Below, in pieces: positions 25,491 through 33,706 of a stretch of 64,000 nucleotides of DNA. Within the stretch, counting starts at the first letter, position 1. Every line of letters starts with the position of its first letter. The notes beneath the pieces are model-generated. The model was given only the letters and a program-made list of their open reading frames with translations. It did no database searches and was not told where the DNA came from. The stretch comes from Acidobacteriota bacterium. Its GTDB lineage: Bacteria > Acidobacteriota > Vicinamibacteria > Vicinamibacterales > 2-12-FULL-66-21. A program made the position numbers and the translations under genes. The DNA is taken from assembly GCA_016184105.1 (NCBI GenBank), contig JACPDI010000007.1, positions 1 through 64,000 of the forward strand. Direction: 5' to 3'.

Positions 25491-27155
25491 TCACTTCCGC
25501 GCCCCCGGCAGCTCCCCCAGCCGCTCGATGCCGACCGTCTGCCACGCGGCGCCGCTCTTCCTGAAGTACACGCGTGTCGGGCGCCGCCAGCCCGGATAGT
25601 CGCGCGACACGGCGCGCAGCGAGAGCGCGACGTACTCGGATCCCGCGAGCTCCTGCGGCAGCATCCCCCGCCCGGCGCTCAACGTCTGCTCGCCCCCCAC
25701 CTCCGCGTGCTCCCCCGTCGCGTTGTCGAAGCGATACCACGACAGCAGGTACTGCATCCCCGGAGACACGAGCCCCGCCGCGGCGGCGGTGTTCTCAAAG
25801 GTGAGCGACCCGTCCGCGGCCATCGCGAACCGATCGACCGGCAGCACCTTCGTGAGCCACGCGCGCACCACCTTGTCGCGCCGCTCGATCAGCGTCCGCG
25901 TGATGTACTCGGTGGCGCGCGGATCGCTGTAGCGCGCCTTCTCCACGATCTTCCGGATCGTCGCGTCCGAGAACTTCGACACGATCTTCGCCCCCCAGTA
26001 CGCATCGTCATCACGGAGGTTGCGGAAGGCGGGGTTGGGGTATTCGGGCTTCCAGCGCTCGGGGTTGAACGCCGACGCCTCGAATCGTCCTACCGACGGA
26101 GGGACGCCCGGATAGTCAATCAGCAGCCACGGCCTGACGTACAACCCGAGGGTGGACAGCGTGAGGAACGCCTGCTTCCAGTCGAGGATGTACTCGTTGC
26201 CGGCGCGGGGCGTCTGCGCGAAGGCGGTGCCGCTCCCCATGATCGACCCGAAGTCGAACATGTAGTGCTTCACGTAGCGGCGGCCGTTCGCGGTCTCGAG
26301 CATGTCGAGGCTGTTCACGCCGCGCGAGTCGTCGTGGTTCAGCCACGCGGCGAACACGGCGGCGCCGCGCAGCTCGCGACGGTGCTCGTGCGGGAAGATG
26401 TCATTGGGATCGTCCGGCCGCGTGCCGTAGTAGCGGAAGTGCCCCAGCGGTCTGCCGTCGGCGAACCGGCTCGCGAGCGCGCGGTACCGGCCGTTCGGCA
26501 GCCGCGCCGCGCGGCGCAACAGGTCGTCCAGGTCCGCACGCCTGAACGCACGCCGCCGGCCGCCGAGATCCATGATGGTGGCCTTCGGCGAGATCGTCGC
26601 CCGCTCGGGATCGAACTCCACGACGTACACGTCCACCACGTTGTAGCCGAAGGCGTGATAGAACTCGGTGCCGATCACTTCGGCGCCGGTGGCCATCTCC
26701 GGATTGGCCGGCGGATCGAATTCAATCTGGTAAATCTTCCCGCTGGCGGGATCGGCCACCCGGAATCCGGGCTGCAGCCCCTCACCCTTGTCGCGCACGA
26801 TCGGCCAGCCGTCGATCGACAGGCGCGCCACGCGGTCCGGCCCCCGCACGATTTCCTCGTCATCCATCGGCCGGACGCCGATGCGGTTGGTGAACCAGCT
26901 CGAGTCCGGCACCTCGTCGATGGTGTTGACGTTCACCGCCTTCACGTCGGCTTCCTCGCCCGGCGTGAAGAACGTGTTCTCGACGAAGTCGTAGTAGTCG
27001 CTCGCCTCGATCTCCGCCGCGATCGCCACGTCGACCGCGCGATCGTCGTCACGCGCGATGGGATCGTCGGGATAGAACACCGGCGGGGCGCCACGGGCCG
27101 CCATCGATCCGGCGAGCACGCCGACGAGGAGGAGGGCGGCGCGCTTAGAACACAT
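25491..27155 (-). CDS. secreted protein with kinase-like motifs, unknown family
   Basis: This 554-residue protein has a signal peptide (about 1-22). Its centre shows what looks like a remote kinase-fold active site: an Asp-Pro strand IYQIEFDPP (141-149), a helix with Glu159 in TGAEVIGTEFYHAFGYNV, a loop N273-HDDSRGV-N281 like the HipA/FAM20 catalytic loop, and D301-FGS like the metal-binding DFG. A Lys is not seen at the expected beta-3 position (Glu145). It starts 11 bp before the end of the Omp85-like gene, so the two are coupled, suggesting an outer-membrane-linked role. Members seem common in Acidobacteria but I know of no function; kinase activity is inference. Confidence 0.75.
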   Translation of the reverse strand: MCSKRAALLLVGVLAGSMAARGAPPVFYPDDPIARDDDRAVDVAIAAEIEASDYYDFVENTFFTPGEEADVKAVNVNTIDEVPDSSWFTNRIGVRPMDDEEIVRGPDRVARLSIDGWPIVRDKGEGLQPGFRVADPASGKIYQIEFDPPANPEMATGAEVIGTEFYHAFGYNVVDVYVVEFDPERATISPKATIMDLGGRRRAFRRADLDDLLRRAARLPNGRYRALASRFADGRPLGHFRYYGTRPDDPNDIFPHEHRRELRGAAVFAAWLNHDDSRGVNSLDMLETANGRRYVKHYMFDFGSIMGSGTAFAQTPRAGNEYILDWKQAFLTLSTLGLYVRPWLLIDYPGVPPSVGRFEASAFNPERWKPEYPNPAFRNLRDDDAYWGAKIVSKFSDATIRKIVEKARYSDPRATEYITRTLIERRDKVVRAWLTKVLPVDRFAMAADGSLTFENTAAAAGLVSPGMQYLLSWYRFDNATGEHAEVGGEQTLSAGRGMLPQELAGSEYVALSLRAVSRDYPGWRRPTRVYFRKSGAAWQTVGIERLGELPGARK

Positions 27156-28380
27156 GGCCGAACTTGATGAAGTAGCGTTTGCCGTCGCGGCTGCCGAACG
27201 CGGCGTCGACGCGCAGGAACACGCCGCGGTTGGTGCCGAAGCGGAACCCGAACCCGTAGTCGCTCTGAAGGTCGTCGATATCGAGGCCGGACGGGCGCGG
27301 CGCCACCTTGCCCGCGTCGTAGAACAACGCCGCGTCGAGCGCGGGCAGGATCTCCCACCGGTACTCCGCCTGGAGCAGCAGCAGGTTGCGATCGCGGAAG
27401 CGGTAATCGCGGAAGCCGCGCAGCGTCGTGCTGCCGCCGAGCGTCTGCTGGAAGTAGAACGGCACGTCGCGGCCCGGCGGCGTATCGGACAGCGACGCGA
27501 GCGCGCGGAACACCAGGACGCGGCGGTCCTTGAGGAACGGGACGTACTGGCGGACGTCGATGTCGAACCTGTTGAACGTGTAGCGGCCGGTGGAGCGATC
27601 GCTGAAACGGGAGACCGCCGCCGTGTAGCGGCCGCCGTGCCGGGGGTTGCCGGACGGCGTGGCGTAGTTCAGATCCAGCGACGCCCGCGACATCAGGAAA
27701 TCGGGCTGCGCGGCCAGGCCCGGCGCGGTCGCATCGTCGAAGCGCGCTTCGATCGATGGCATCAGCGTGTCCTTGCCGCCCGCGACGCCCGGCATGAGGT
27801 ACTCGACCCGCGCCTCGCCGTGCAGCGCCGGCACCAGGTCGAACCCGGCGAACGCGCCCACGGCGCCCTCTTTGTACGTGTAGTTGACGCGATCCGGCCG
27901 GTGCGAGCCGGGCCCGATCCCGAAAAAGTCCTCCTGCGGAAAATATTTCCGCCGCACCAGCGCGCCTATCTGCACGCGCGTGTCGGCCAGCCGCGGCGCG
28001 ACAACCGAGCCCTGGGCCAGCAGGTACCGGCGGTGCGACAACACGGCGAACCCGTTCACGTCGATGGCGCCGCCGGCAAGCCGCCGCAGGCGGACGCCCG
28101 GGCCGAGCCCGAATCCCGCGCCGGTGGTGATGCCACCGAATTTCAAGTAGTAGCGCCCGTTACCGATGCTGAGCCAGTCCTCGAGGATGCGATCGTTCTC
28201 GAGCTTTTCGATCCACGTTTCCAGGTTGCCCGGCTTGTAGGGGGTGACCCGCTGCGCCTTCGCTTCGCGCGTGGCGCGGAGCGCCGCCTCGCGCGTTGCC
28301 GGCGGCGGCTCCTGGCCGGAGGCCTCGGCCGGCATGACGAGCACGGCCCCGAGCGCGCACCATGCGATCGCGGCCAGCAT
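27145..28380 (-). CDS. Omp85/BamA-like outer-membrane surface antigen
   Basis: This 411-residue protein has a signal peptide (about 1-22), a short alpha/beta stretch and a 16-strand-type barrel typical of the bacterial surface antigen (D15) family. The strand GGSTTLRGFRDYRFRD (about 308-323) is the conserved VRGF/Y-type L6 motif and the protein ends ...FIKFGHVF with a terminal Phe. Few or no POTRA domains fit before the barrel, so it is a short Omp85 member rather than BamA itself. It begins 4 bp after transketolase and overlaps the next gene by 11 bp. The start at 28380 is chosen for the signal peptide. Confidence 0.85.
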   Translation of the reverse strand: MLAAIAWCALGAVLVMPAEASGQEPPPATREAALRATREAKAQRVTPYKPGNLETWIEKLENDRILEDWLSIGNGRYYLKFGGITTGAGFGLGPGVRLRRLAGGAIDVNGFAVLSHRRYLLAQGSVVAPRLADTRVQIGALVRRKYFPQEDFFGIGPGSHRPDRVNYTYKEGAVGAFAGFDLVPALHGEARVEYLMPGVAGGKDTLMPSIEARFDDATAPGLAAQPDFLMSRASLDLNYATPSGNPRHGGRYTAAVSRFSDRSTGRYTFNRFDIDVRQYVPFLKDRRVLVFRALASLSDTPPGRDVPFYFQQTLGGSTTLRGFRDYRFRDRNLLLLQAEYRWEILPALDAALFYDAGKVAPRPSGLDIDDLQSDYGFGFRFGTNRGVFLRVDAAFGSRDGKRYFIKFGHVF

Positions 28381-28384
28381 GATG

Positions 28385-30250
28385 TCAGGGGGCCTGCACC
28401 GCCACAAGGCTGCGGACCTTGTCGGCGATCGCCCGCGCCGAGATGCCGAAGCGATCGAGCAGCTCGTCGGGCCTGCCGCTGCGCGGCACCTCGCGGATGC
28501 CGAGGCGGTGGACGGTGATGCCCTCGGGAGACACGGCCTCGCTCACCGCGTCGCCGAGGCCGCCATGAATGTAGTGATCCTCGACCGTCACGATCGTATT
28601 GCGCGTGGCGCGGCCGCAGCGCACGAGGGTGGCCTCATCGATCGGCTGCACCGAGTAGGCGTCGATCACGCGCGCGCGAATCCCCTCCGTCGCGAGGACG
28701 TCGTGGGCCTTGAGCGCCTCGAAGACCGTCACGCCGGCCGCCACGATCGTGATCGCATCATCGCCGGATTCGCGCAGCACCTTGGACCCGCCAATCGGGA
28801 ACGTCTCGCCCGATTCATAAATGACCGGCGTCTTCGGCCGGGTCGTCCGGATGTAGGCAGGGCCCGCCGTGTATGCGGCGAGCGCGACGAGGCGCTCGGT
28901 GCTGACGGCATCGGACGGGTACAGCACGTGGCAATTCGGAACGGCCCGCATCATCGCCAGGTCCTCGAGCGCCATCTGCGACGGCCCGTCCTCGCCGATC
29001 GACACGCCGGCGTGCGAGCCGGCGAGCTTCACGTTGAGGTCCGAGATGCCGAGCATGCGGACGAAGTCCGCCGCGCGCGACAGGAAGCACGCGAACGTGG
29101 ACGGAAACGGGATCGCGCCACGCGCGGCGAGCCCCATGGCGGCGCCCACCATCACCTGCTCGGCGATGAACATCTGGTAGAAGCGATCCGGGCTTTCCCT
29201 TTCGAAGCGATCGCTGAATGTCGAGTTCTTGACGTCGGCATCGAGCGCCACCACGCGCGAATCGATGCGGGCGAGGGCGGCCAGCGCGGTGCCGTAGGCC
29301 TCGCGCGTCGCCACCTCCTGCCCCATCTTGTAGGCGGGCGGCGGCATCAGACCCGGATTGCCAACCTTCTCGGCGGGCGCGGCCGGCGCGGCCGGCGATG
29401 CGGGTGGTTCGGCCTTCGGCGCTCCCGTGATGAGCTGCGCCTCGAGCTCTCTCACGGCGCCGTCCGCCTCGTCGCCTTTCCTGAGCGGCTTGCCGTGCCA
29501 GTTGTCTTTGTCCTCGAACAGGCTGACGCCTTTGCCCTTCAGCGTGCGCGCCAGGATCATCGTGGGCCGGCCCTTCTGCGCGCGCGCGTCGCGCAGGGCG
29601 TCAAGCAACGCCTGGAGATCGTGGCCGTCCACCTCGAGGGCATGCCAGCCGAACGCGCGCCATCGCTCGGCGAGCGGGCGCGGGTCGTGGCCCCACGGCG
29701 TCGGGCGGCTCTGGCCGTACGCGTTCACGTCGGTGATACCGCACAGGTTGTCCAGCTTGAAGTGCGCTGCGGCTTGCGCCGCCTCCCAGACCGAACCCTC
29801 GGAGGACTCACCGTCGCCGAGCAGCATGTACGTGCGGTAATCCGACTTGATGCGGCGCGCGTTGAGCGCGGTGCCCACCGCCGCGCACGCCCCCTGGCCG
29901 AGCGAGCCGGTCGCCACGTCCACGAAACTCAGCCTCGGCGTCGGATGTCCCTCGAGATCGGAGCCGATCTCGCGCAGCGTCTTCAGCTGCTCGCGGGGGA
30001 ACAGCCCCGCTTGCGCCCATGCGGCGTACAGGATCGGCGCCGCATGCCCCTTCGACAGCACGAGGCGATCGTTGTGCGGGTCCCGCGGGTTGCGGGGGTC
30101 GTAGCGCATCTCGGCGAAGAAGAGCGCCGCCATGATTTCGGCTGCTGACAGGCACGTCGTCGGGTGACCGCTGCCGGCCTGCGTCGTTGAACGGATCGAA
30201 TCGATCCGAAGCTCGGTGGCGATATTTCTCAGGGTATCAATCGAGTTCAT
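28385..30250 (-). CDS. tkt: transketolase
   Basis: This 621-residue complete transketolase transfers two-carbon ketol units in the pentose phosphate pathway using thiamine diphosphate. The N-terminal domain has STTQAGSGHPTTCLSAAE, the ThDP/Mg motif GDGESSEGSVWEA and KGKGVS; the pyrimidine-binding domain has IAEQVMVGAAMGLAARG and the C-terminal domain follows. The length is closer to the short (animal-like) type than to the 660-residue enterobacterial type, with an Ala/Pro linker (about 290-315) between domains. The ATG at 30250 overlaps the stop of the DUF255 gene (ATGA), so the enzyme is translated from an operon that continues into two envelope genes. Confidence 0.96.
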   Translation of the reverse strand: MNSIDTLRNIATELRIDSIRSTTQAGSGHPTTCLSAAEIMAALFFAEMRYDPRNPRDPHNDRLVLSKGHAAPILYAAWAQAGLFPREQLKTLREIGSDLEGHPTPRLSFVDVATGSLGQGACAAVGTALNARRIKSDYRTYMLLGDGESSEGSVWEAAQAAAHFKLDNLCGITDVNAYGQSRPTPWGHDPRPLAERWRAFGWHALEVDGHDLQALLDALRDARAQKGRPTMILARTLKGKGVSLFEDKDNWHGKPLRKGDEADGAVRELEAQLITGAPKAEPPASPAAPAAPAEKVGNPGLMPPPAYKMGQEVATREAYGTALAALARIDSRVVALDADVKNSTFSDRFERESPDRFYQMFIAEQVMVGAAMGLAARGAIPFPSTFACFLSRAADFVRMLGISDLNVKLAGSHAGVSIGEDGPSQMALEDLAMMRAVPNCHVLYPSDAVSTERLVALAAYTAGPAYIRTTRPKTPVIYESGETFPIGGSKVLRESGDDAITIVAAGVTVFEALKAHDVLATEGIRARVIDAYSVQPIDEATLVRCGRATRNTIVTVEDHYIHGGLGDAVSEAVSPEGITVHRLGIREVPRSGRPDELLDRFGISARAIADKVRSLVAVQAP

Positions 30251-31653
30251 GAGTTGGGCCAGTCTATCAAATCGAGCGCGGCGATCCCGCACGAAGCTGC
30301 ATCGAGCCCGTGCTCGCGCCACCCGGCTGCGGTCCAGGTCAACACGCGCCCGGCCATCTCGCGCAGAGCCGGGTCCGACGACGCGGCTCCGAGCCGGCCG
30401 AGCGCCTGTGCCGCGCGCGCGTTGAGCCGGTACGGATATGCCGGTTCGGACAGCCGGCCGACATCGTGCGCGTCGTGCACGCGATCGCGGAATGCGGCGC
30501 GCTCCTCGTCGAAAAACGCGGCGATGAGGTAACGGCCGAGTTCCTCGGCCAGCATTGAATACGGCAGCTCGCCGGTGGCGTCGTGCGCGTCGAGTAATGC
30601 CGAGACCGTCGCGACGTGGTCGGCCAGCAGGACGGGCGCGCTCGGATCGTCGAAATGCCGCACACCACGCCCCGGCAGGTACGTCTCGAGCGCGATGCGT
30701 TCGAGCAGCGCGAGCGAAGCGCGCCCGAGTTCCGGGTCGTCGAGAACCCGCGCGGCCGCCAGGCACGCGCCCGCGAGGTCCGCGCCCGAATCGGTCTGCA
30801 GCGCGGGGCTATGCGCCAGGTGCGGCGTGCGACGTGCCATGTGCGACCTGCGGCCCGCCTCCTCGAACCACGCCTGGCGCGCAAAGTCCGACGCCCGGCG
30901 GAGCGCACCGAGATACCGCCGGTCGAGCCTGACGGAGCCCTCGGCGAACGCCCGGATCGCCGCCGCCTGGTTCTCCGCCGTCAGTTCCCTCACGGCGGAG
31001 GACCAGTCCTCGCCTAGGGCGAAGCGGAACATCGCACCGTCCGGTCCGCACAGCGCGCGATCGGCGGCGTCGAGCGCCAGCCGCGCGGCGGCGCGTGTCT
31101 CCGGCGCATCGCAGCGAAGGAAGAAGATGGCGGTGTCCGCGTGGAGGAACTTCGGCGCGCCGGCAAATCCGCCCAACGTCGGGTCGGACCGTCCGAGGAG
31201 AAAGGCCGCGATGTCTTCGACAGGGTCCGGGGATCCCGGCGCGTGTGCCGGTCCCGAATGCGACTCCCGGTCCAGGCGCGCGACGCCGGCGCGGCGCGAA
31301 ATCTCGGCGCGGGCGGCGCGGTAGGACGCGCTGGTCCGCTGCAGGAGCTGCGCCAGCGGCTCGGGCTCGAAGTAGGTGCCCCCCTGGAGAATCTCTCCGT
31401 CGTCGGTCAGCAGGAGCGTCGTCGGCCAGCCGTCGAGCGCGTAGCGTTCCGCGACGTCAGGCCGCAGGTCGGCGTCCACGCGTACGGGGATGCACTCGCG
31501 ATCCGCGAGCGCCGACACCTTCGAGTCGCCGAATGTGGTGCGCGCCATGCTCGAACACGCGCGGCTCCATCCCACCGTGATGAAGAGCAGGATCGGCCGG
31601 CCGCTTTCCGCCGACGCGCGGAACGCCTCTTCAGACCATGGACGCCAATGCAC
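30247..31653 (-). CDS. DUF255 thioredoxin-like/glucanase-fold protein
   Basis: This 468-residue relative of the YyaL/SPATA20 family has an N-terminal thioredoxin-like domain (about 1-110; WSEEAFRASAESGRPILLFITVGW, DADLRPDVAERYALDGWPTTLLL) followed by an alpha-alpha barrel-like region. The family normally has a CHWCH motif; here the place reads GWSRACSSM with a single Cys, so classical dithiol chemistry is lost. The protein is shorter than the usual 650-700 residues. A GTG at 31653 is the start, 8 nt from a palindromic -10 shared with the divergent DUF4149 gene. It heads the transketolase operon. Confidence 0.85.
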   Translation of the reverse strand: MHWRPWSEEAFRASAESGRPILLFITVGWSRACSSMARTTFGDSKVSALADRECIPVRVDADLRPDVAERYALDGWPTTLLLTDDGEILQGGTYFEPEPLAQLLQRTSASYRAARAEISRRAGVARLDRESHSGPAHAPGSPDPVEDIAAFLLGRSDPTLGGFAGAPKFLHADTAIFFLRCDAPETRAAARLALDAADRALCGPDGAMFRFALGEDWSSAVRELTAENQAAAIRAFAEGSVRLDRRYLGALRRASDFARQAWFEEAGRRSHMARRTPHLAHSPALQTDSGADLAGACLAAARVLDDPELGRASLALLERIALETYLPGRGVRHFDDPSAPVLLADHVATVSALLDAHDATGELPYSMLAEELGRYLIAAFFDEERAAFRDRVHDAHDVGRLSEPAYPYRLNARAAQALGRLGAASSDPALREMAGRVLTWTAAGWREHGLDAASCGIAALDLIDWPNS

Positions 31654-31661
31654 GGGGGCAA

Positions 31662-31669
31662 ATTATAAT
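31662..31669. promoter_or_regulatory. palindromic ATTATAAT serving two divergent leaderless genes
   Basis: The same 8-bp palindrome gives TATAAT 8 nt before the minus-strand GTG at 31653 and 6 nt before the plus-strand ATG at 31676. Only 22 bp separate the two start codons and no Shine-Dalgarno fits, so both transcripts should start at or very near their start codons. Confidence 0.6.
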
Positions 31670-31675
31670 GATCTG

Positions 31676-32170
31676 ATGGTCACGCTGCGGTACGCGTACC
31701 TGTTGGCGCTGGTCTTCTGGGTCGGCGGGCTGCTGGCGCTTGGCGGTGTCGCGGCGCCGGCCACGTTTTCGGCGCTGACCGGCGCACACGGTATGGCCGG
31801 TCGCGAAATGGCCGGGCTGGCGTTCGGGGCGATGCTGCGGCGATTTCACCTCGCCGCGTACGTCTCGGCCGCGATCATGATCGTTTCACTCGTCGCGATC
31901 GCCGCGCTCGGCCCGCGGCCGGTGCGGTTCGCGGTGCGGCTCGGCATCGTCGTCGCGATGCTTGCGCTGACGGCCTATTCCGGCCTGGTCGTGAGCCCCC
32001 GCATCGCGCGGATGCAGCGCGAAGTCGGCGGGCCGGTCGCGTCGCTGCCCGAGACGGACCCGCGCCGCGCAACCTTCGGCCGGCTGCACGGGCTCTCGAC
32101 CATTCTGCTTGGCGTGACGGCGGCCGGGGGCCTCGCGCTGTTGTTCTGGGAGGCGCGCGCGCATGACTGA
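31676..32170 (+). CDS. DUF4149-like membrane protein
   Basis: This 164-residue protein has four transmembrane helices (about 5-27, 50-75, 80-100 and 135-157) and a polar loop with RIARMQREVGGP between helices 3 and 4. The N-terminal YAYLLALVFWVGGLLALGGVAAP pattern with a later FxxLHG-like FGRLHGLS fits the uncharacterised DUF4149 family. It overlaps the GAF-protein gene by 8 bp. The start at 31676 is set by a TATAAT 6 nt upstream; an earlier in-frame codon lies inside the divergent gene. Confidence 0.85.
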   Translation: MVTLRYAYLLALVFWVGGLLALGGVAAPATFSALTGAHGMAGREMAGLAFGAMLRRFHLAAYVSAAIMIVSLVAIAALGPRPVRFAVRLGIVVAMLALTAYSGLVVSPRIARMQREVGGPVASLPETDPRRATFGRLHGLSTILLGVTAAGGLALLFWEARAHD

Positions 32171-32630
32171 TCGTGCGGCACTCATCGAGCGCGAGGTGCT
32201 CGCGCAGCCCGACGCGGCCGCGGCGCTCGAGCGCGCGGTCACGCTGCTCAAGGCGCACGTGCCTGACTACACCTGGGTGGGCGTCTATCTTCTCGCGGGC
32301 GACGAGCTGGTCCTCGGGCCGTTTCTCGGCAAGCCGTCGCCGCACACGCGCATCCCGCTCGGCAGCGGCATCTGCGGCGCGGCCGCCACCGAAGAGCGCA
32401 CGATCATCGTCGACGATGTGAACGCGGACGCGCGGTACCTGGCGTGCAGCATCGAGACGCAGTCGGAAATCGTGGTGCCGATCATGCGCGACGGGCGGGT
32501 GCTCGGCGAGATCGACATCGACAGCGACCGCCGCGCGGCGTTCGGCGAACGCGATCGGGTGCTGCTGGAGCGCGTCGCCGCCGCGCTCGCGCGGAAAATG
32601 GCTCCCGACCCCTTTTTACGAAATACGTAA
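32163..32630 (+). CDS. GAF-domain protein, free-methionine-(R)-sulfoxide reductase-like
   Basis: This 155-residue single GAF domain matches the MsrC/fRMsr family along its length: WVGVYLLAGDELVLGPFLGK, the GSGICGAAATEERTIIVDDV motif and YLACSIETQSEIVVPI. Two of the three redox Cys of the Escherichia coli enzyme are present (in ICG and LAC); the first one is replaced (GKPSPHTRIP). It probably reduces free methionine sulfoxide with thioredoxin. The final residues (MAPDPFLRNT) and stop are encoded by a REP-like half palindrome (32595-32630). It overlaps the DUF4149 gene and is 3 bp before isocitrate dehydrogenase. Confidence 0.85.
   Translation: MTDRAALIEREVLAQPDAAAALERAVTLLKAHVPDYTWVGVYLLAGDELVLGPFLGKPSPHTRIPLGSGICGAAATEERTIIVDDVNADARYLACSIETQSEIVVPIMRDGRVLGEIDIDSDRRAAFGERDRVLLERVAAALARKMAPDPFLRNT
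32595..32630. repeat. REP-like half element at the end of the GAF gene
   Basis: AAAATGGCTCCCGACCCC followed by TTTTT (32595-32617), with a small TTACG/CGTAA stem right after, looks like one arm of a dispersed repeat of the REP type. It supplies the C-terminal codons and the stop of the GAF-protein gene. Assignment to a known REP class is from memory only. Confidence 0.4.
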
Positions 32631-32633
32631 CTC

Positions 32634-33644
32634 ATGACGCATACCATTACGTTGATCCCGGGCGACGGCATCGGGCCTGAAGTGACCGAAGCGGTCGTCC
32701 GCGTCCTCAACGCCTCCGGCGTCCGAATTGACTGGGAGCGGATGGACGCGGGCGTGACCGCGTTCGAAAAGTACCGGACGTCGCTTCCCGCCGAACTGCT
32801 CGAGTCCATTCACCGGAACAAGATCGCGCTCAAGGGGCCGGTGACCACGCCCATCGCCGAAGGCTTCACGAGCGTGAACGTGGGTCTGCGCAGGGCGCTG
32901 GATCTGTACGCGAACCTGCGGCCCATCACCAACATTCCCGGCGTGAAGACCCGGTTCCAGGGCATCGACCTCGTCATTGTCCGCGAGAACACCGAGGATC
33001 TGTACTCGGGGCTCGAGCACGAGATCGTCCCCGGCATCGTCGAGAGCCTGAAGATCATCACCGAGAAGGCGTCCACGCGCATTGGCAGATTTGCGTTCGA
33101 ATACGCGAAAGCCAACGGGCGGAAGCGCGTGACCGCGATCCACAAGGCCAACATCATGAAGCTCGGGGACGGCCTGTTCCTCGACAGCGTCCGCACCATA
33201 GCGCGCGACTACACCGAGATCCGCTATGACGAGCGGATCGTGGACGCGGTGTGCATGCAGCTCGTGATGTTCCCCGAGAAGTTCGACATGCTCGTCCTGC
33301 CAAACCTGTACGGCGACATCGTATCGGACCTGTGCGCGGGGCTCGTCGGCGGGCTCGGGTTCGCGCCCGGCGCGAACATCGGGCTGGAGGCGGCGATGTT
33401 CGAGGCGGTGCACGGCTCGGCGCCCGACATCGCGGGGCAGGATCTTGCGAACCCGACGGCGCTGCTGCTCTCGGCGCTGTTGATGCTCGACTACATCGGC
33501 GAGCGTGACGCCGCCGCGCGCATCCGCGCCGGGCTGTACCGCGTGTTCGAGCAGGGGCAGGTGCTCACGCGCGACATGGGCGGCATGGCGACGACTTCCG
33601 AGCTGACCGACGCGATCTGCCGCGCCATGGACAAGGCCGCGTAG
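32634..33644 (+). CDS. NAD-type isocitrate dehydrogenase (isocitrate/isopropylmalate dehydrogenase family)
   Basis: This 336-residue beta-decarboxylating dehydrogenase shows LIPGDGIGPEV near the N-terminus, the substrate loop FTSVNVGLRRALDLYANLRP (Ser and three Arg), VIVRENTEDLYSG, Lys in HKANIMKLGDGLF, and the metal Asp pair in NLYGDIVSDLCAG. VRENTEDLYSG is typical of NAD-isocitrate dehydrogenases related to the mitochondrial enzyme; 3-isopropylmalate dehydrogenases usually differ here. It would make 2-oxoglutarate in the TCA cycle. It follows the GAF-protein gene by 3 bp; homoisocitrate dehydrogenase is the main alternative. Confidence 0.9.
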   Translation: MTHTITLIPGDGIGPEVTEAVVRVLNASGVRIDWERMDAGVTAFEKYRTSLPAELLESIHRNKIALKGPVTTPIAEGFTSVNVGLRRALDLYANLRPITNIPGVKTRFQGIDLVIVRENTEDLYSGLEHEIVPGIVESLKIITEKASTRIGRFAFEYAKANGRKRVTAIHKANIMKLGDGLFLDSVRTIARDYTEIRYDERIVDAVCMQLVMFPEKFDMLVLPNLYGDIVSDLCAGLVGGLGFAPGANIGLEAAMFEAVHGSAPDIAGQDLANPTALLLSALLMLDYIGERDAAARIRAGLYRVFEQGQVLTRDMGGMATTSELTDAICRAMDKAA

Positions 33645-33650
33645 AGACGG

Positions 33651-33677
33651 GGTAGCAGAGGCCAGGTACCAGGCGGA
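33651..33677 (+). repeat. short heptad-periodic tract
   Basis: GCAGAGG, CCAGGTA and CCAGGCG (33655-33675) keep CAG or its variant in a 7-bp period and share the 14-mer CAGAGGCCAGGTAC with the end of the array at 14036. The tract is between the isocitrate dehydrogenase stop and the promoter of the acyltransferase gene. Confidence 0.65.
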
Positions 33678-33686
33678 TGCGCGTGG

Positions 33687-33692
33687 TATAGT
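33687..33692 (+). promoter_or_regulatory. -10 element TATAGT of the acyltransferase-proline dehydrogenase operon
   Basis: TATAGT lies 14 nt before the ATG at 33707, predicting a leader of about 7 nt. Confidence 0.4.
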
Positions 33693-33706
33693 CGCATTTC
33701 ACGCCC

